Assembly (NCBI GenBank): GCA_011799875.1
Contig: CM022297.1
Location: 72,987,868 to 73,051,867 of the forward strand
From: Thinopyrum elongatum
Lineage: Eukaryota; Streptophyta; Magnoliopsida; Poales; Poaceae
Reading direction: 5' to 3'
Length of the DNA stretch: 64,000 nucleotides
The stretch's first letter is position 1; each line of letters begins with the position of its first letter. Positions 10,480-21,303 of this stretch are shown in pieces. A program made the translations under genes and the position numbers. Under the pieces are notes generated by a model, which saw nothing but the letters and a program-made list of their open reading frames with translations, ran no database searches and was not told the DNA's origin.

Positions 10480-12117
10480 TGATACGTCTCCAACGTATCT
10501 ATAATTATTGATTGTTCCATGCTGTTATATTATCATTCTTGGATGTTTTACAATCATTTTATAGCAACTTTATATCATTTTTTGGGACTAACCTATTGAC
10601 ATAGTGCCCAGTGCCAGTTGATGTTTTTTGCTTGTTTTTTACATCACAGAAAATCAATACCAAACGGAGTCCAAACGTAGCGAAACTTTTTGGAGATTTT
10701 TTCTGGACCAAAAGACGCCCGGTGGGCCAAAGAAGTACCAGAGGGGAGCTCCGAGAGCACAACCCACCAGGGTGCGCCTGGGGGCCCAAGCACGCCCAGG
10801 TGGGTTGTGCCCACCTAGGTGGCCTCCCGCACCACCTCTTCGCCCTATAAATTGCCAAATATTCCAAAAACCCTCGGGGTAACCCTAGATTGGAAGTTCC
10901 GCTGCCGTAAGCCTCTGTAGCCACGAAAAACCAATCTAGACCCCGTTCCGGCACCCTGCCGGAGGGGGAAATCTTCACCGGTGGCCATCTTCATCATCCC
11001 GACGGCCACCATGATGAGGAGGGAGTAGTCCACCCTCGGGGCTGAGGGTTTGTACCAGTAGCTATGTGTTTAATCTCTCTCTCGTGTTCTTGAGATGTCA
11101 CGATCTTGATGTATCGTGGGCTTTGTTAATATAGTTGGATCATATGTTGTTTTCCCCTCTCTATCTTGTTGTGATGAATTGAGTTTTCCCTTTGAGATTT
11201 CGTTTTTTTATCGGATTGAATACTTTTATGGATTTGAGAGCACTTGATCTATGTCTTGGCACTCAACTCGCGGATTCCCGAGGTGACATTGGGGTATTCT
11301 ATGCATAGGGGTTGGTGCATGTTTTCGTCCTTGTTTCTCCGGTAGAAATCTTGGGGCACTCTTTGAGGTTCTTTGTGTTGGATTGAGTATTATGAATCTG
11401 AAAATGTTTGATGCATATCGTATAATCAACTCACGGATACTCGCGGTGACATTGGAGTATCTAGGTGACATTAGAGTTGGTTGATGTGTATCATATGGTG
11501 TTATTTTAGTACGAACTCTTGGTTAGATCGATCGGAAAGAATAGCTTGGTGTTATTTTAGTACGAACTCTAGGATAGATTGATCGGAAAGAATAGTTTTG
11601 AGGTGGTTTCGTACCCTACAAACAATTTCTTCTTATGTTCTCCGCTAGATAAGAACTTTGGAGTGATTCTTCATCACACGTTGAGGGATGGTTATATGAT
11701 CCAATTAGATTAGCATTGTTGAGAGATTGCACTAGGGAAAGTACAGACCCTAGGCCTCATTTTCAAGCATTGCAATACCGCTTGTGCTCCGATTTATCAA
11801 TTGCTACCTTGATGTTTTTTATTGTTCCTATTACAAAAATCAATATCTACTATCATTACTACGCTTGTATCACCATCTCTTCGCCGAACTAGTGCACCTA
11901 TACAAATTACCATTGTATTTGGTGTGTTGGGGACACAAGAGACTTTTTGTTATTTGGTTGCAGGGTTGTTTGAGAGAGACCATCTTCATCCTACGCCTCC
12001 CACGGATTGATAAACCTTAGGTCATCCACTTGAGGGAAAATTGCTACTGTCCTACAAAACTCTGCGCTTGGAGGCCCAACACGAGTCTACAAGAATAAAG
12101 TTGCGTAGTAGACATCA
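10480..12117 (+). repeat. 3' LTR of element A
   Basis: About 1638 bp, TGATACGTCTCC to GACATCA, followed at once by the target duplication GCGGG. It matches the 5' LTR along its whole length with scattered substitutions and a few small indels. Confidence 0.92.
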
Positions 12118-12354
12118 GCGGGCGGGGTGCGGTTTCCCAAGCTATGTGGCGTGCCGGACGGGCCGTGGAGTACTCCCGATTCCCGGGCGTGTGGTGGTGC
12201 GATGCGAACGCGGCAGGCCTTTTCCTTTTACTAGCAATGTGCCCGTGCGTTGCAACGGATCCAAAGTAGAATAGTACTTAATTCACAAACTTGAAAGAAA
12301 ACACTCTTGTTTTGATATACATATACCACTAAAAATATATTACGTTTCACTCAA

Positions 12355-12786
12355 AATATATTTCTCAGGCTGTTTTGATGAGGTGAGGGAGTGATGTGGT
12401 TTCTTTCAAGATAATAAGGGGTTTTCTGCAAATTGGAGCAGAGAAGTGGGCTATTGTTGCAAAAATGCCACAACTTACCTCACAGCCGTTAGATGCAGAT
12501 CTAATGATCAGAAATGACAGATGGAAGACACACCATCATAACCAACTGAGTCTTTTATATGAGTAGAGAAATATATTTCTCGGGCTGTTTTGATGAGGTG
12601 AGGGAGGGATGTGGTTGCTTTCAAGATAATAAGGGGTTTTCTGCAAATTGGAGCGGAGAAGTGGGCTACTATTGCAAAAATGCCACTACTTACCTCACAG
12701 CCGTTAGATGCAGATCTAATGGTCAGAAATGACGGATGGCAGACACACCATCATCACCTACTGAGTCTTTTATAGGAGTAGAGAAA
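12355..12786 (+). repeat. Two-copy tandem duplication, 215-bp unit
   Basis: ATATATTTCTC-GGCTGTTTTG at 12355 recurs exactly 215 bp later at 12570. Both units run through CAAGATAATAAGGGG, TTACCTCACAGCCG and GAGTCTTTTATA with few differences. It lies within the left arm of the inverted-repeat element. Confidence 0.9.
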
Positions 12787-13406
12787 CATGTATAAACTGT
12801 AGCATTTGGTTCTGCTCCTTGGCACGGTCGACAAATAGAAATAACGATTGGAAACGCTTGGGCGAGGCTTTTCCCGCTAGATAATAAGCAGGGTAGTAGC
12901 TAGGTTGGCGCATCGTCGGTTTGGTCACATGCGGTCCCACATGTTGTAGTGATATAAAGCCTAGCCAATGCGCGTTGACCGGGGGGGCGGAACAACAGTG
13001 TGGTATGCGATGGGGAAGGGACATGCTTCATGTACGTGTTCCAGTTTCTCATTTTGAACTTGCGAATGTGATAGGCATGCTGCATGAGTAGTTTTGAATT
13101 TATAAGTTCGGTCTCAGTTTTTGAATTTAGGAGTAGTTCGTAGGTCGGGTCAAGCATCGAACGTAAATTACGAAGTTGATGGAAAAGGTAAGCACAACTT
13201 ATAAATTGACCGATGGAGTACTAGTTAGAGTAATGCATATAATTGCCTCCAAATGTGAGCAAAGGGATCGCACATGTCTTTATTGACTGGAACGAGAATG
13301 CAATAGCACAATAAGAATTAAGGCCACGATGATGCAATCACAGTGGTGGTTACAGGAGGCAAGAAGAAAGATGCATCCATCAACGTACGACCTCCTCTTC
13401 CTCGAC

Positions 13407-13976
13407 TCAGTGCGCCAGGCCACCAACCGGTGGCTTAGGAGCGACGGCTTTTGTGGCGAGGTCAAGGTGCTTCTCAACAAAGGCGTCCAAGGCTTCCAGC
13501 CGGTTGACGAAGGCCAACATCGTAGCTTCCTCACCGGCCTTATAGATACCTATGTACATGACTTCCTCGTACACGTGGATGTGTAGGTCGATGAATTCTT
13601 GCAGGGTGAGGCGCCTCGCGGCGAGCACGACCTCCAGGTGGACATTCTTCGTTGCGTCGGCGGGCAATCACAGGGCCACCAATGCTTGAAAGAGGTTCTC
13701 GCCATCGAGGCCGATTAGGGTGGCAGGCAATAAGGAGCCCGGGCGCGCGGGCTGGAGTAGTACGGCGATGTCGTCCGTGAGCTTCTTGATGACGGTGAAC
13801 TTGTTGACGGTGGCAATGATCATCTTGTCCAACTGAGAGTCGTAGCTGGCGTCGACGATGGCCATGAACCAACCGGTTGCCAACACCCTCTAGAGGCGAT
13901 CCTTGGTGCCATGCCTTAGGCCGGCATCATGGACCATCTGTCATAGCCGCTGGCCACTCGCGCGCATCGCCGCCAT
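13407..13976 (-). pseudogene. 190-codon gene of unknown family with three in-frame stops
   Basis: Read on the minus strand from ATG at 13976, a single frame runs to TGA at 13407-13409 and is interrupted only by TGA (13941-13943), TAG (13890-13892) and TGA (13668-13670). The frame is otherwise uninterrupted and protein-like, for example GWFMAIVDASYDSQLDKMI, EFIDLHIHVYEEVMYIGIYK and FVNRLEALDAFVEKHLDL, suggesting a soluble, partly helical protein. No domain is recognised. A TATA-like element lies about 80 bp upstream of the ATG, so the promoter may have travelled with the gene. It lies between the inverted arms of the candidate DNA transposon, consistent with gene capture, though simple decay in place is also possible. 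Three nonsense codons without a frameshift point to decay by point mutation. Confidence 0.6.
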
Positions 13977-14053
13977 TGGTCTGGAGTGAGCACTTTTGCG
14001 CTTAGTGTAGGTGCCTAGGTGCGTACGACGTGGTAGGTGCATTGGAATGGAGG

Positions 14054-14064
14054 GGCGCCTTTAT
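14054..14064 (-). promoter_or_regulatory. TATA-like box upstream of the 13976 gene remnant
   Basis: The minus strand reads CATATAAAGG about 80 bp before the ATG at 13976, suitable spacing for a plant core promoter. Position and sequence only; activity unknown. Confidence 0.35.
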
Positions 14065-14439
14065 ATGAGTGCAAACTGCGTTGCATTCACATCATGCTGC
14101 CTCTTTTCCCCGTCCTCCTTCCATTATTACTTCCCTCAGCATGCTAATATAAGGAGGATGCATCATTGGCCGTTCAACATTTCGGGAACCGCTACCCTCT
14201 CCCTCGTCTGCATTAAAGCCGTATCGGGAACTGTCCTGGTTTACTCAATATGTTTTTACCGTCCTGGTTTAGTACCTGTCAAATCGAATACTAGTGTTGT
14301 GCCGCCCGCTGCACGCCCGGTTGAACACACCTCCTCGCCTTCATCAAACGCCTCCGTTAAACCCGCATGCAAACCGAGAAACCTACTCCGGGCATACGTC
14401 CGTTCATGAGCGGGCTGGAATTAAATGCAACGCCGGCCG

Positions 14440-15170
14440 AGCTCCTCCCATCCGCCCTCAGTTTAAATGAGGCCAGACGCCGGCCACAAGCTCCTATCGT
14501 CCGCCCTCTATTTAAACGAGGCCAGACAGCGGGCAAGAATCGCACCCTTCGCCGCTCCCCCATCTCCTCCTTCACCATTTTCTCCACTCTTCCGATGGCT
14601 TCCGAGGAGCCGTTCTCCGGTATACTACCCAGCTGGGTGGCCCGCCGAGCCCTCCGGATACGAGCGAGGCCGCTCGGTGCTTCACCTACCTCGCCTGGCC
14701 CGACGGAGCCAGTTGCCGCCCCAAGCCGGCGCGTGGTTTAGCAACTCACCGCTCCAGTTTAGCTCGATGAGGAGTGGCGAGTTGCTCCACGCCGGCATGG
14801 CGGCACTGGCGTCGTCGCTGCCGGGTCGGACCGCGCCACCAGTGTCTGCGGCCACGCCTCCCGTGTCTATAGTGGCCGCGCCTCCCGTGTCTATGGCTGC
14901 GCCCCCCGTGCCTGCGGCAGCGCCATGCAGGCAGAGACAAAAGCAGGGTGCGCGGAGAGCGACGAGTCGGTGGCCAGCTTCTCCATGTCCGCCGCCATCA
15001 TCGAGGAGAAGTAGAACACGGGAGGCCGCCGCGGCTTGGGTTCCATGAAGGCCACCGCTGAGGCGACGACTGTGTATATAGGTGGTCTCTTGGCTGCTTC
15101 ATCTCTTGCGAGGACCTTCGTTAACCCCGCAAGTGTCTGTCGGACAAGAGGAAGACAAAGGGATCCACGG
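14440..15170 (+). pseudogene. GC-rich gene remnant with duplicated TATA-like region, unknown product
   Basis: A 46-60 bp block is duplicated at about 14450-14525 (GTCCGCCCTCTATTTAAACG and CATCCGCCCTCAGTTTAAATG), giving two TATTTAAA-like cores some 70-130 bp before ATG at 14595. Downstream plus-strand frames look coding in pieces: MASEEPFSG, then in the next frame YPAGWPAEPSGYERGRS, then in the third SDESVASFSMSAAIIEEK and GLGSMKATAEATTVYIGGLL. At least two frame changes and a stop separate them. The minus strand also has an open frame (14891-15178), so strand is an inference from the promoter-like block. No family recognised. Confidence 0.3.
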
Positions 15171-15685
15171 GCGGCCATTAAGATTAGGTATTAATTATAC
15201 CACGAGAGCCGGATTAGCACCGCTTAGTTCATGTAAATTTAATGAAATCCATCATGTTTATATGAAGATCCGGCTTTTTTATACGAAATCCTTCATGCTT
15301 ACATGAAATCAGTCCGTGTTTGCATGAATTTCCTCTAGTTGGTTGGAGTTGTGAAAATGTATGCCACTGGCGTTGGATGTCGTCCTCCGCGCAAGGAAGT
15401 AGGAGGAAATTTGCTGGTTGCCATTGGATATGCTCTTATGCTGGAAATAATAGAGTCACGTCCAATCCATTTGAGTTAATTGCGTGTATGATTCTCCCTT
15501 TATAAAAAGTTAATTGCATGTACAATGTACATGACTTGCAGGGTGGCTACAAATTCGTACAGAAAGTTAAAAAGAAACAAATACATCCTTAATCTTGTAT
15601 TCTAAGTACTCTGTAGGTTCCAGTGTCAGTACAGTAGTGAAAGAAGTATATATTAAAAAATATAAAAATATAAAAGTTTAAGATA

Positions 15686-15740
15686 GAATTCGAACTCTGG
15701 TCATCGCGTTGCGAGCATCCGACGCTAACCAGTCCACTAG
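15686..15740 (-). other. tRNA-like Pol III promoter remnant (SINE or tRNA pseudogene)
   Basis: The minus strand carries TAGTGGACTGG followed after about 32 nt by AGTTCGAATTC, matching Pol III A-box and B-box consensus in order and spacing. Between them lies GCGTCGGATGCTCGC, an anticodon-arm-like stretch. I cannot pair a 7-bp acceptor stem, so it is not a functional tRNA. A/T-rich sequence follows, as in a SINE tail. The rest of 15180-15680 holds nothing I can name. Confidence 0.35.
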
Positions 15741-16244
15741 ATGTTCGTTGTGGACGATGCAAGAGATATATCTCTACTCTCTACTCATATAAAAAACAGA
15801 GTTGGTGATGATGGTGTGCCTGCCATCCTGCAATATAGGCCATCCGATTTATATCTGACGGATAGGAAGGAAACTATGGCAATTTTGCAAAAAGATACCC
15901 ACACCCCTCTCCACATTTGCAAATAAGGCCTTCCCTCGTTCATCCTTTTCTCCCACAAGATAAACTACTCATAAAAATGCATCTTGATGTTCCGTGCAAC
16001 GCATGGGCATCTTGCTAGTTTCTTTTTAAATAGTTACTCCGATAATTGGGTTGAAGTGATATATTTTATGTCTGCCCCGAATGATCTCAAATTCACTAGT
16101 AGTAACAAAGAAAAGGTTGCCTTGTTAATTAACATTAATCAGGGTGAAAACTATCACATGAGGCCGGTAAAAACAAGGCACACTCGGTTTAGCGTCATCG
16201 TCACTATAGCTATGCACGCGCGAGAAATCTACATAGAGAGGGGG

Positions 16245-16865
16245 GCTACAGAGAGAAAGACGTATCGAGTGTGTGTGAGCGAGGCACGAAGACACAACTA
16301 GCAAGTGTGTGTGTGTGTGTGTGTTTGAGAGAGAAGCCAATTGATAGATCAAGATCAAGATCGAGGTGTCACCCTTCTGCTATCATTGTTGGGGTGGGGA
16401 GGGGGAGGGAGAGAAAGACGTATCGAGAGTGTGCGCGCGGTAGGTACAGAGGCACAACTAGCGAGTGTGTGTGTGTGTGTGTGTGTGTGTTTGAGAGAGA
16501 AGCCAGTAGATAGATTAGTACCAAGATCGAGGTGTCACCCTAGCTACTCCTTCGGTGTCGGGAAGTGTGTGTGTGTGTGTTTGAGAGATAAGCTAGTAGA
16601 TAGATTAGTATCAAGATCGAGGTGTCACCCTACTCCTTCGGTGTCGGGAAGTGTGTGTGGGGGGTGCCTATGACACTTAGATATAGGGAGAAGGAGTTTG
16701 TGTGATACATATCTATATTAAGGGATAGGTAGATAGCATGTGTGCGAGGCATACTTAAAGCATCACGGAGATAAACAAGCGGTGTGCATGCAAGTGCCGG
16801 GAAAAAATGAAGAGAGAAACAATGTCTGCGCATGGGCACGCGCGCGCGCGCGCGTGTGTGTCTCT
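16245..16865 (+). repeat. GT/GA-rich compound tandem repeats
   Basis: Two long units (about 16250-16382 and 16408-16540) share AGAGAAAGACGTATCGAG, CACAACTAGC, a (GT)n run, TTGAGAGAGAAGCCA and GATCGAGGTGTCACCC. A shorter third unit (about 16561-16645) repeats the second half, and CTCCTTCGGTGTCGGGAA follows units two and three. A (GC)n(GT)n run lies at 16839-16862. The following stretch to 18010 is AT-rich or GA-rich and I see no gene in it. Confidence 0.8.
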
Positions 16866-18019
16866 GAGCGAAATCTCAAAACAAAAGGTGCTCTGCTGGA
16901 ATCCCATTGTATGTATTCATATGGTTCTGGGACTCGAGTTAACCTTACGCATATGTGTGCGAGACATAGTTATACTTTGAGACATTAGCGGCGGTGGGTG
17001 GGCGGAATTAAAGGGGTGGGCGTGTTCGACAGAGAGAGCATTTGTGTTTTTGTGTGAGAGACTTGTAGGATGGGGTAGAAAGACGAATTCTAACCTTGAT
17101 AGAGGGAGAGAAATACATGAAGTGCGCGTGTGTGATTCCGATGCCAACGGAGAAATGAGATATGTATGCGTGTGAGAGAGATTGCACAATTCATTCACGT
17201 ATCACTATCTAGCGATCGTGGACGTGCATCGCTTGAACATAATCAATATCTACTTCATATCGTGGTCAAATATACAACATCGATTCAACGCTATAAAGAT
17301 TGGACACTCACATATCACATTTTTTTCGAATAGTCTTTTTCAATTGTGCATGCCAAAGTTATAGTGATGTTTCTTCAAACAACCACTGTAGTTATCATGT
17401 ACATGCACCATTGTTAGTTTTGCATTCAAATTCATTAGTCTTGGATGATTTAAGGTTCTATTATGAAGTAATATATGTAATATTCATATATGAATTCAAC
17501 GGGTACGCAATTTATGAAATGGAGGCCATGTAATCATATGAGGTAAAACTTTTAAGTAGCGGACTACAATATCCATTTCTTTTTGTGCATCTATATTAAA
17601 ATTAACATGTCAATGCATCTATATTAAAATAAATAACCAATGGCACTAAATTATATATTTACACAAGAAATACATAGGCTGGGCGTTTGATCCATTTTTT
17701 TGTGAACGCGCCTCTACACCCGTATGATTGGCCGCGCCCGTGTGAATGTCCCAGTTATCGGTGCATCATCCCGAGGTATTGTCTTTTTTCTGGGGTGGAC
17801 TTCATACCAGTTATTAACTGCTGACGTGTGCCCCGTGTACACAGTCTTGCATGACCTTCCCGCTAGCACTATCCAAAATTAGTTGAAACTGGATACGAAC
17901 GATCCCGCGGGTGACAAAATCTCCCGCTTCCTCGAAAATTTCCACCACCTAGTCTTTAGCATGCGAAATTCTCCTTTTATCCTTGGTGCACGGAGAACAA
18001 TAGTTACAATATGGCCCTC

Positions 18020-18900
18020 ATTTACATATTAAGTCGGGGTTGCTTTGGTAACTTCCGGTTCCCCCCACCACACGGCACCCCCATTTCCTCTCCCCCTCCT
18101 GCAAAAACGACTACTCCACAGCACCAGAGCATCTTACATCACGCCGTCCGTACTTCATCGGCCTTTCTACCCCTTCCCTCTCTAAAACCTAGACTGCTCA
18201 TCCACCGGCGTACCAGAGCCCATTCACTGCCAGCGTCGTCCACCTTGCCGGATCTGCTTCTGCGGCCGCATCTACCCCTCCCACCTCCCCTAGAAACAAG
18301 TAGACTGCTCATCCACCACTGTACCACAGCCCATTCAGTGCCGGCCTTGTCCACGGCGCCGGATTCGCTTCGCCGGTACTTTCGTCAACCGCAGCGCATC
18401 TGCAGTGGCTCCTTCGTACTCCCCACTGGAGATGCTTCGTCCACACCCCCGGAGCCGCCCCACCGACGCCCCCGTCGACGGCCTCTGATCCTCTTCGCCG
18501 ACACCTTCCTCAAGCCTACCAGAGCCGCTTCGCCGACACCATCCTCAACCCTACCGGAGTAGCTTCGCCTATACCATTCTCAACCCTACCGGGGCCGCTT
18601 TGCCAACGCCCAAGTCCAAGTCCACGGCCTCAGATCCACTTCGTCGCACCCTCGTCCAACCTTCCAGAGCAGCTTCTGACGCCCCGTCCACGGCCGCAGA
18701 TCCGCATCGTCGACACCATCCTGAACCCAACCACCGGAGCAGCTTCACCGACGCCCTCGTCCACGGCCTCAGATCCGCTTCGCCCACACCGTAGTCCACC
18801 CTACAGGAGCCGCTCCACAAATACCCTACTCCACGGTTCTAGATCTCCTTACCGAACCTCGAAAGCCAGCGTAGCATCATCACCCTTGACATTTCTAACC
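18020..18900 (+). other. CT/GC-rich degenerate repeat region upstream of the 18922 gene
   Basis: Repeated variants of GCTTCGCCGACACCATCCTC and CAACCCTACCGGAGCAG occur at irregular 40-60 bp spacing from 18480 to 18830. An earlier pair around GACTGCTCATCCACC recurs at 18188 and 18302. The region gives a long proline/serine-rich frame (18011-18562) that I take for a by-product of composition. It may be the 5' UTR or promoter of the spliced gene that follows. Confidence 0.5.
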
Positions 18901-18921
18901 TGATTCCCACCGTCTGGCAAG

Positions 18922-19706
18922 ATGCCAAGCACCCGCCGCGGCCTAGGTACTTGTCACCTTTAATCCCATCCAGCATCACCTGCCCGATGTACTTCAAATA
19001 TACTAACAGGTCGCTGTTACATGTTATGCAGCTGGCAAGAACTACAAGGACGATGTTTCTTCTGGATCTAATAGCTTGGCCAACCAAGATCCTGGACTGA
19101 GGCATTGCTATGATCTTGTAAGTGTGTCTCTCTCTTGTATTGTTATATGCCTGCCAGCGTGCTTTGCTAGGATTTTCGACCAGTAATCCCTTTGTGCATA
19201 TAATGATTTCCACTACTGGCTGCTAAATTAGAGATGTAGATGTCATACATGATACTCCCTCCGTTCGTAAATATAAGTCTTTCTAGAAATTCCACTATAG
19301 ACTACATACAAAGCAAAATGAGTGAATCTACACTCGAAAATGCATCTATATACATCTGTATGTGGTCCATGGTGGAATCTCTACAAAGACATATATTTAG
19401 GAACAGAGGTAGTACATTACACAAAATCGTAGGTGGCATGTAGGAATTTCAGTGCACTACATTAGGCTCCCTTAGAGTGCCTGCTAGTCCACTACACAGA
19501 GTCATGGCTAGTCTATGCTACGCACACAATCGTTAATTGGTGGTTTAAATATCCACAAGGGATATGCAATGTATTATCATGTAGAGATATCTCAAATTAT
19601 CCGTGTCAACTTGCAGATGGGGTGCCGCAATGAAAAAGTACAAGATTTCTTAGTACAAGATATATGTGGCAATTTCATGGAACATCGCAAAAAAGGAGAG
19701 GCAGCG
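18922..19706 (+). pseudogene. 5' part of a spliced gene (three exons), cut off by retrotransposons
   Basis: ATG at 18922 opens a 25-bp exon ending at 18946 (CCTAG|GTACTT). Exon 2 is 19032-19117 (TTATGCAG|CTGGC to ATCTT|GTAAGT) and exon 3 is 19617-19706 (CTTGCAG|ATGGGG to GCAGCG|GTGAGC). The three join in one open frame of 67 codons (25+86+90 bp), MPSTRRGL... through NSLANQDPGLRHCYDL and EKVQDFLVQDICGNF to HRKKGEAA. Consistent splice sites and phase support a real gene. Intron 2 holds a Stowaway MITE. No further exon is evident before the LTR-retrotransposon nest begins at 20118, so the gene is truncated. The product is not recognised; it may belong to a host gene or to a DNA transposon. Confidence 0.5.
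19255..19412. mobile_element. Stowaway MITE, complete (158 bp)
   Basis: Terminal inverted repeats CTCCCTCCGTTCGTAAATAT and, at the other end, ATATATTTAGGAACAGAGGTAG, flanked by TA target duplications (19253-19254 and 19413-19414). It is a Tc1/mariner-derived non-autonomous element lying in intron 2 of the spliced gene fragment. The stretch 19710-20117 to its right shows no recognisable feature. Confidence 0.9.
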
Positions 19707-20117
19707 GTGAGCCTATACAGTGTGCTATGGTAGGTCACTCCATTGCAATCATCGTGACATGTTATTTGTATGTCAGTGCTGTTGGCCAGGGTTCTTAGGG
19801 ACAGTTATTTCGAGTTATCCTAAGAAAATAAGCACCTTTGAATATAAGCTCCAGATAATAAGCTAACTAGTTCTTTTCATTGCCTGCCTTTTCAGCTTAT
19901 CTGTGGTATGATCAGTGAAAAGTCTAGATTGCATTATATTTTGTCATTTTGCTGCCCATATGAAAATTAATTTGACTTGCAAACATCACAAATTGAACCC
20001 AGTGCAGTAATTAATATGATAGGAAAACAGACCATCAATATTTGTTCAAAATGCAAATACAAAGATACCATCTACTTAGCACAATCTACTTTGTTCAATG
20101 TCTTCCATAGAGAGCCC

Positions 20118-20224
20118 TGATAACCCACAAGTATAGGGGATCGTTTGTAGCCTTCTTCGATAAATAAGAGTGTCGAACCCAACGAGGAGCTAAAGGCAGA
20201 TTAAATATTCCCTCAAGTTCTATC
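20118..20224 (+). mobile_element. LTR retrotransposon fragment, LTR start
   Basis: Begins TGATAACCCACAAGTATAGG, a sequence common at Triticeae retrotransposon LTR starts, and is cut after about 107 bp by the Angela-type LTR. Family assignment from memory of the motif. Confidence 0.45.
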
Positions 20225-21303
20225 TGAAGGAAATATGCCCTAGAGGCAATAATAAAGTTGTTATTTTATATTTCCTTATTCATGATAAATGTTTATTATT
20301 CATGCTAGAATTGTATTGATCGGAAACCTAAATACATGTGTGAATACATAGACAAATAATGTGTCCCTAGTGAGCCTCTACTTGACTAGCTCATTGATCA
20401 AAGATGGTTAAGGTTTCCTAACCATAGACATGAGTTGTCATTTGATAACGGGATCACATCATTAGGAGAATGATGTGATGGACAAGACCCATCCGTTAGC
20501 TTAGCATTATGATCGTTCAGTTTTATTGCTATTGCTTTCTTCATGTCAAATGCATATTCCTTCAACTATGAGATTATGCAACTCCCGGATATCGGAGGAA
20601 TGTCTTGTGTGCTATCAAACGTCACAATGTAACTGGGTGATTATAAAGATGCTCTACAGGTATCTCCGAAGGTGTTTGTTGAGTTGGCATAGATCGAGAT
20701 TAGGATTTGTCACTCCGAGTATCGGAGAGGTATCTCTGGGCCCTCTCGGTAATACACATCATAAGAAGCCTTGCAAGCAAAGTGACTAATGAGTTAGTTG
20801 CAGGATGATGTATTACGGAACGAGTAAAGAGACTTGCCGGTAACGAGATTGAACTAGGTATGAAGATACCGACGATCGAATCTCGGGCAAGTAACATACC
20901 GATGAACAAAGGGAATAATATATGTTGTCATAACGGTTCGACCAATAAAGATCTTCATAGAATATGTAGGAGCCAATATGAGCATCCAGGTTCCACTGTT
21001 GGTTATTGACTAGAGAGGTGTCTCCATCATGTCTACATAGTTCTCGAACCCGTAGGGTCCGCACGCTTAACGTTCGATGATGATATTGTATTGTATGAGT
21101 TATGTGATTTGGTGACCGAATGTTGTTCGGAGTCCCGGATGAGATCACGGACATGCCGAGGAGTCTCGAAATGGTCGAGAGGTAAAGATTGATATATAGG
21201 ACAAAAGTATTCGGACACCGAAAGTGTTCCGGAGTGTATCGGGTATTTATCGGAGTACCGGAGGGGTTATCGGAAACCCCGGGGGGAAGATATGGGCCAT
21301 ATG
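20225..21303 (+). mobile_element. Copia LTR fragment, BARE-1/WIS/Angela type
   Basis: Starts TGAAGGAAATATGCCCTAGA and runs through GGGATCACATCATTAGGAGA, CTATAAAGATGCTCTACAGG, TTGCCGGTAACGAGATTGAA and GTTCGGAGTCCCGGATGAGA, in the order known for BARE/Angela LTRs. It is cut at 21303 by chromovirus C; the remainder of the LTR and the interior are not in the window. Confidence 0.88.

Larger units (their letters stand above)
4568..12117 (+). mobile_element. Element A: complete non-autonomous LTR retrotransposon (gypsy-type ends)
   Basis: Two nearly identical LTRs (4568-6207 and 10480-12117) are flanked by a perfect 5-bp target duplication GCGGG (4563-4567 and 12118-12122). A tRNA-Asp primer site follows the 5' LTR and a polypurine-like tract precedes the 3' LTR. 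The 4.3-kb interior has no gag, protease, reverse transcriptase or integrase, only one ORF (6335-7243) and long noncoding DNA, as in LARD-type elements. It must be mobilised by enzymes supplied in trans. LTRs start TGATACGTCTCC (3' copy) and end CATCA. The family name cannot be fixed by eye; the gypsy assignment rests on LTR and primer-site resemblance. Confidence 0.93.
12230..16019. mobile_element. Candidate terminal-inverted-repeat element enclosing gene fragments
   Basis: The left end ACTAGCAATGTGCCCGTGCG recurs inverted at the right end: the reverse complement of 15990-16019 reads ACTAGCAAGATGCCCATGCG. Homology continues inward in inverted orientation: 12410-12565 matches the complement of about 15780-15930, including ACACCATCATCACCAACT and ATATGAGTAG. 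Between the arms lie a dead gene (13407-13976) and a GC-rich gene remnant. Flanks are pyrimidine-rich (TTTCCTTTT and TTTCTTTTT) but not an exact target duplication. It may be a Mutator-like or other DNA element carrying host fragments, or two separate solo ends. The superfamily is not determined. Confidence 0.5.

Noticed and set aside
14891..15178. Minus-strand 95-residue ORF
   Set aside because: Overlaps plus-strand text that reads more like protein and lies downstream of a TATA-like block; strand cannot be proved, so not called separately.
18011..18562. 183-residue proline/serine-rich ORF
   Set aside because: Composition-driven frame through CT-rich degenerate repeats; better explained as leader or promoter of the spliced gene at 18922.
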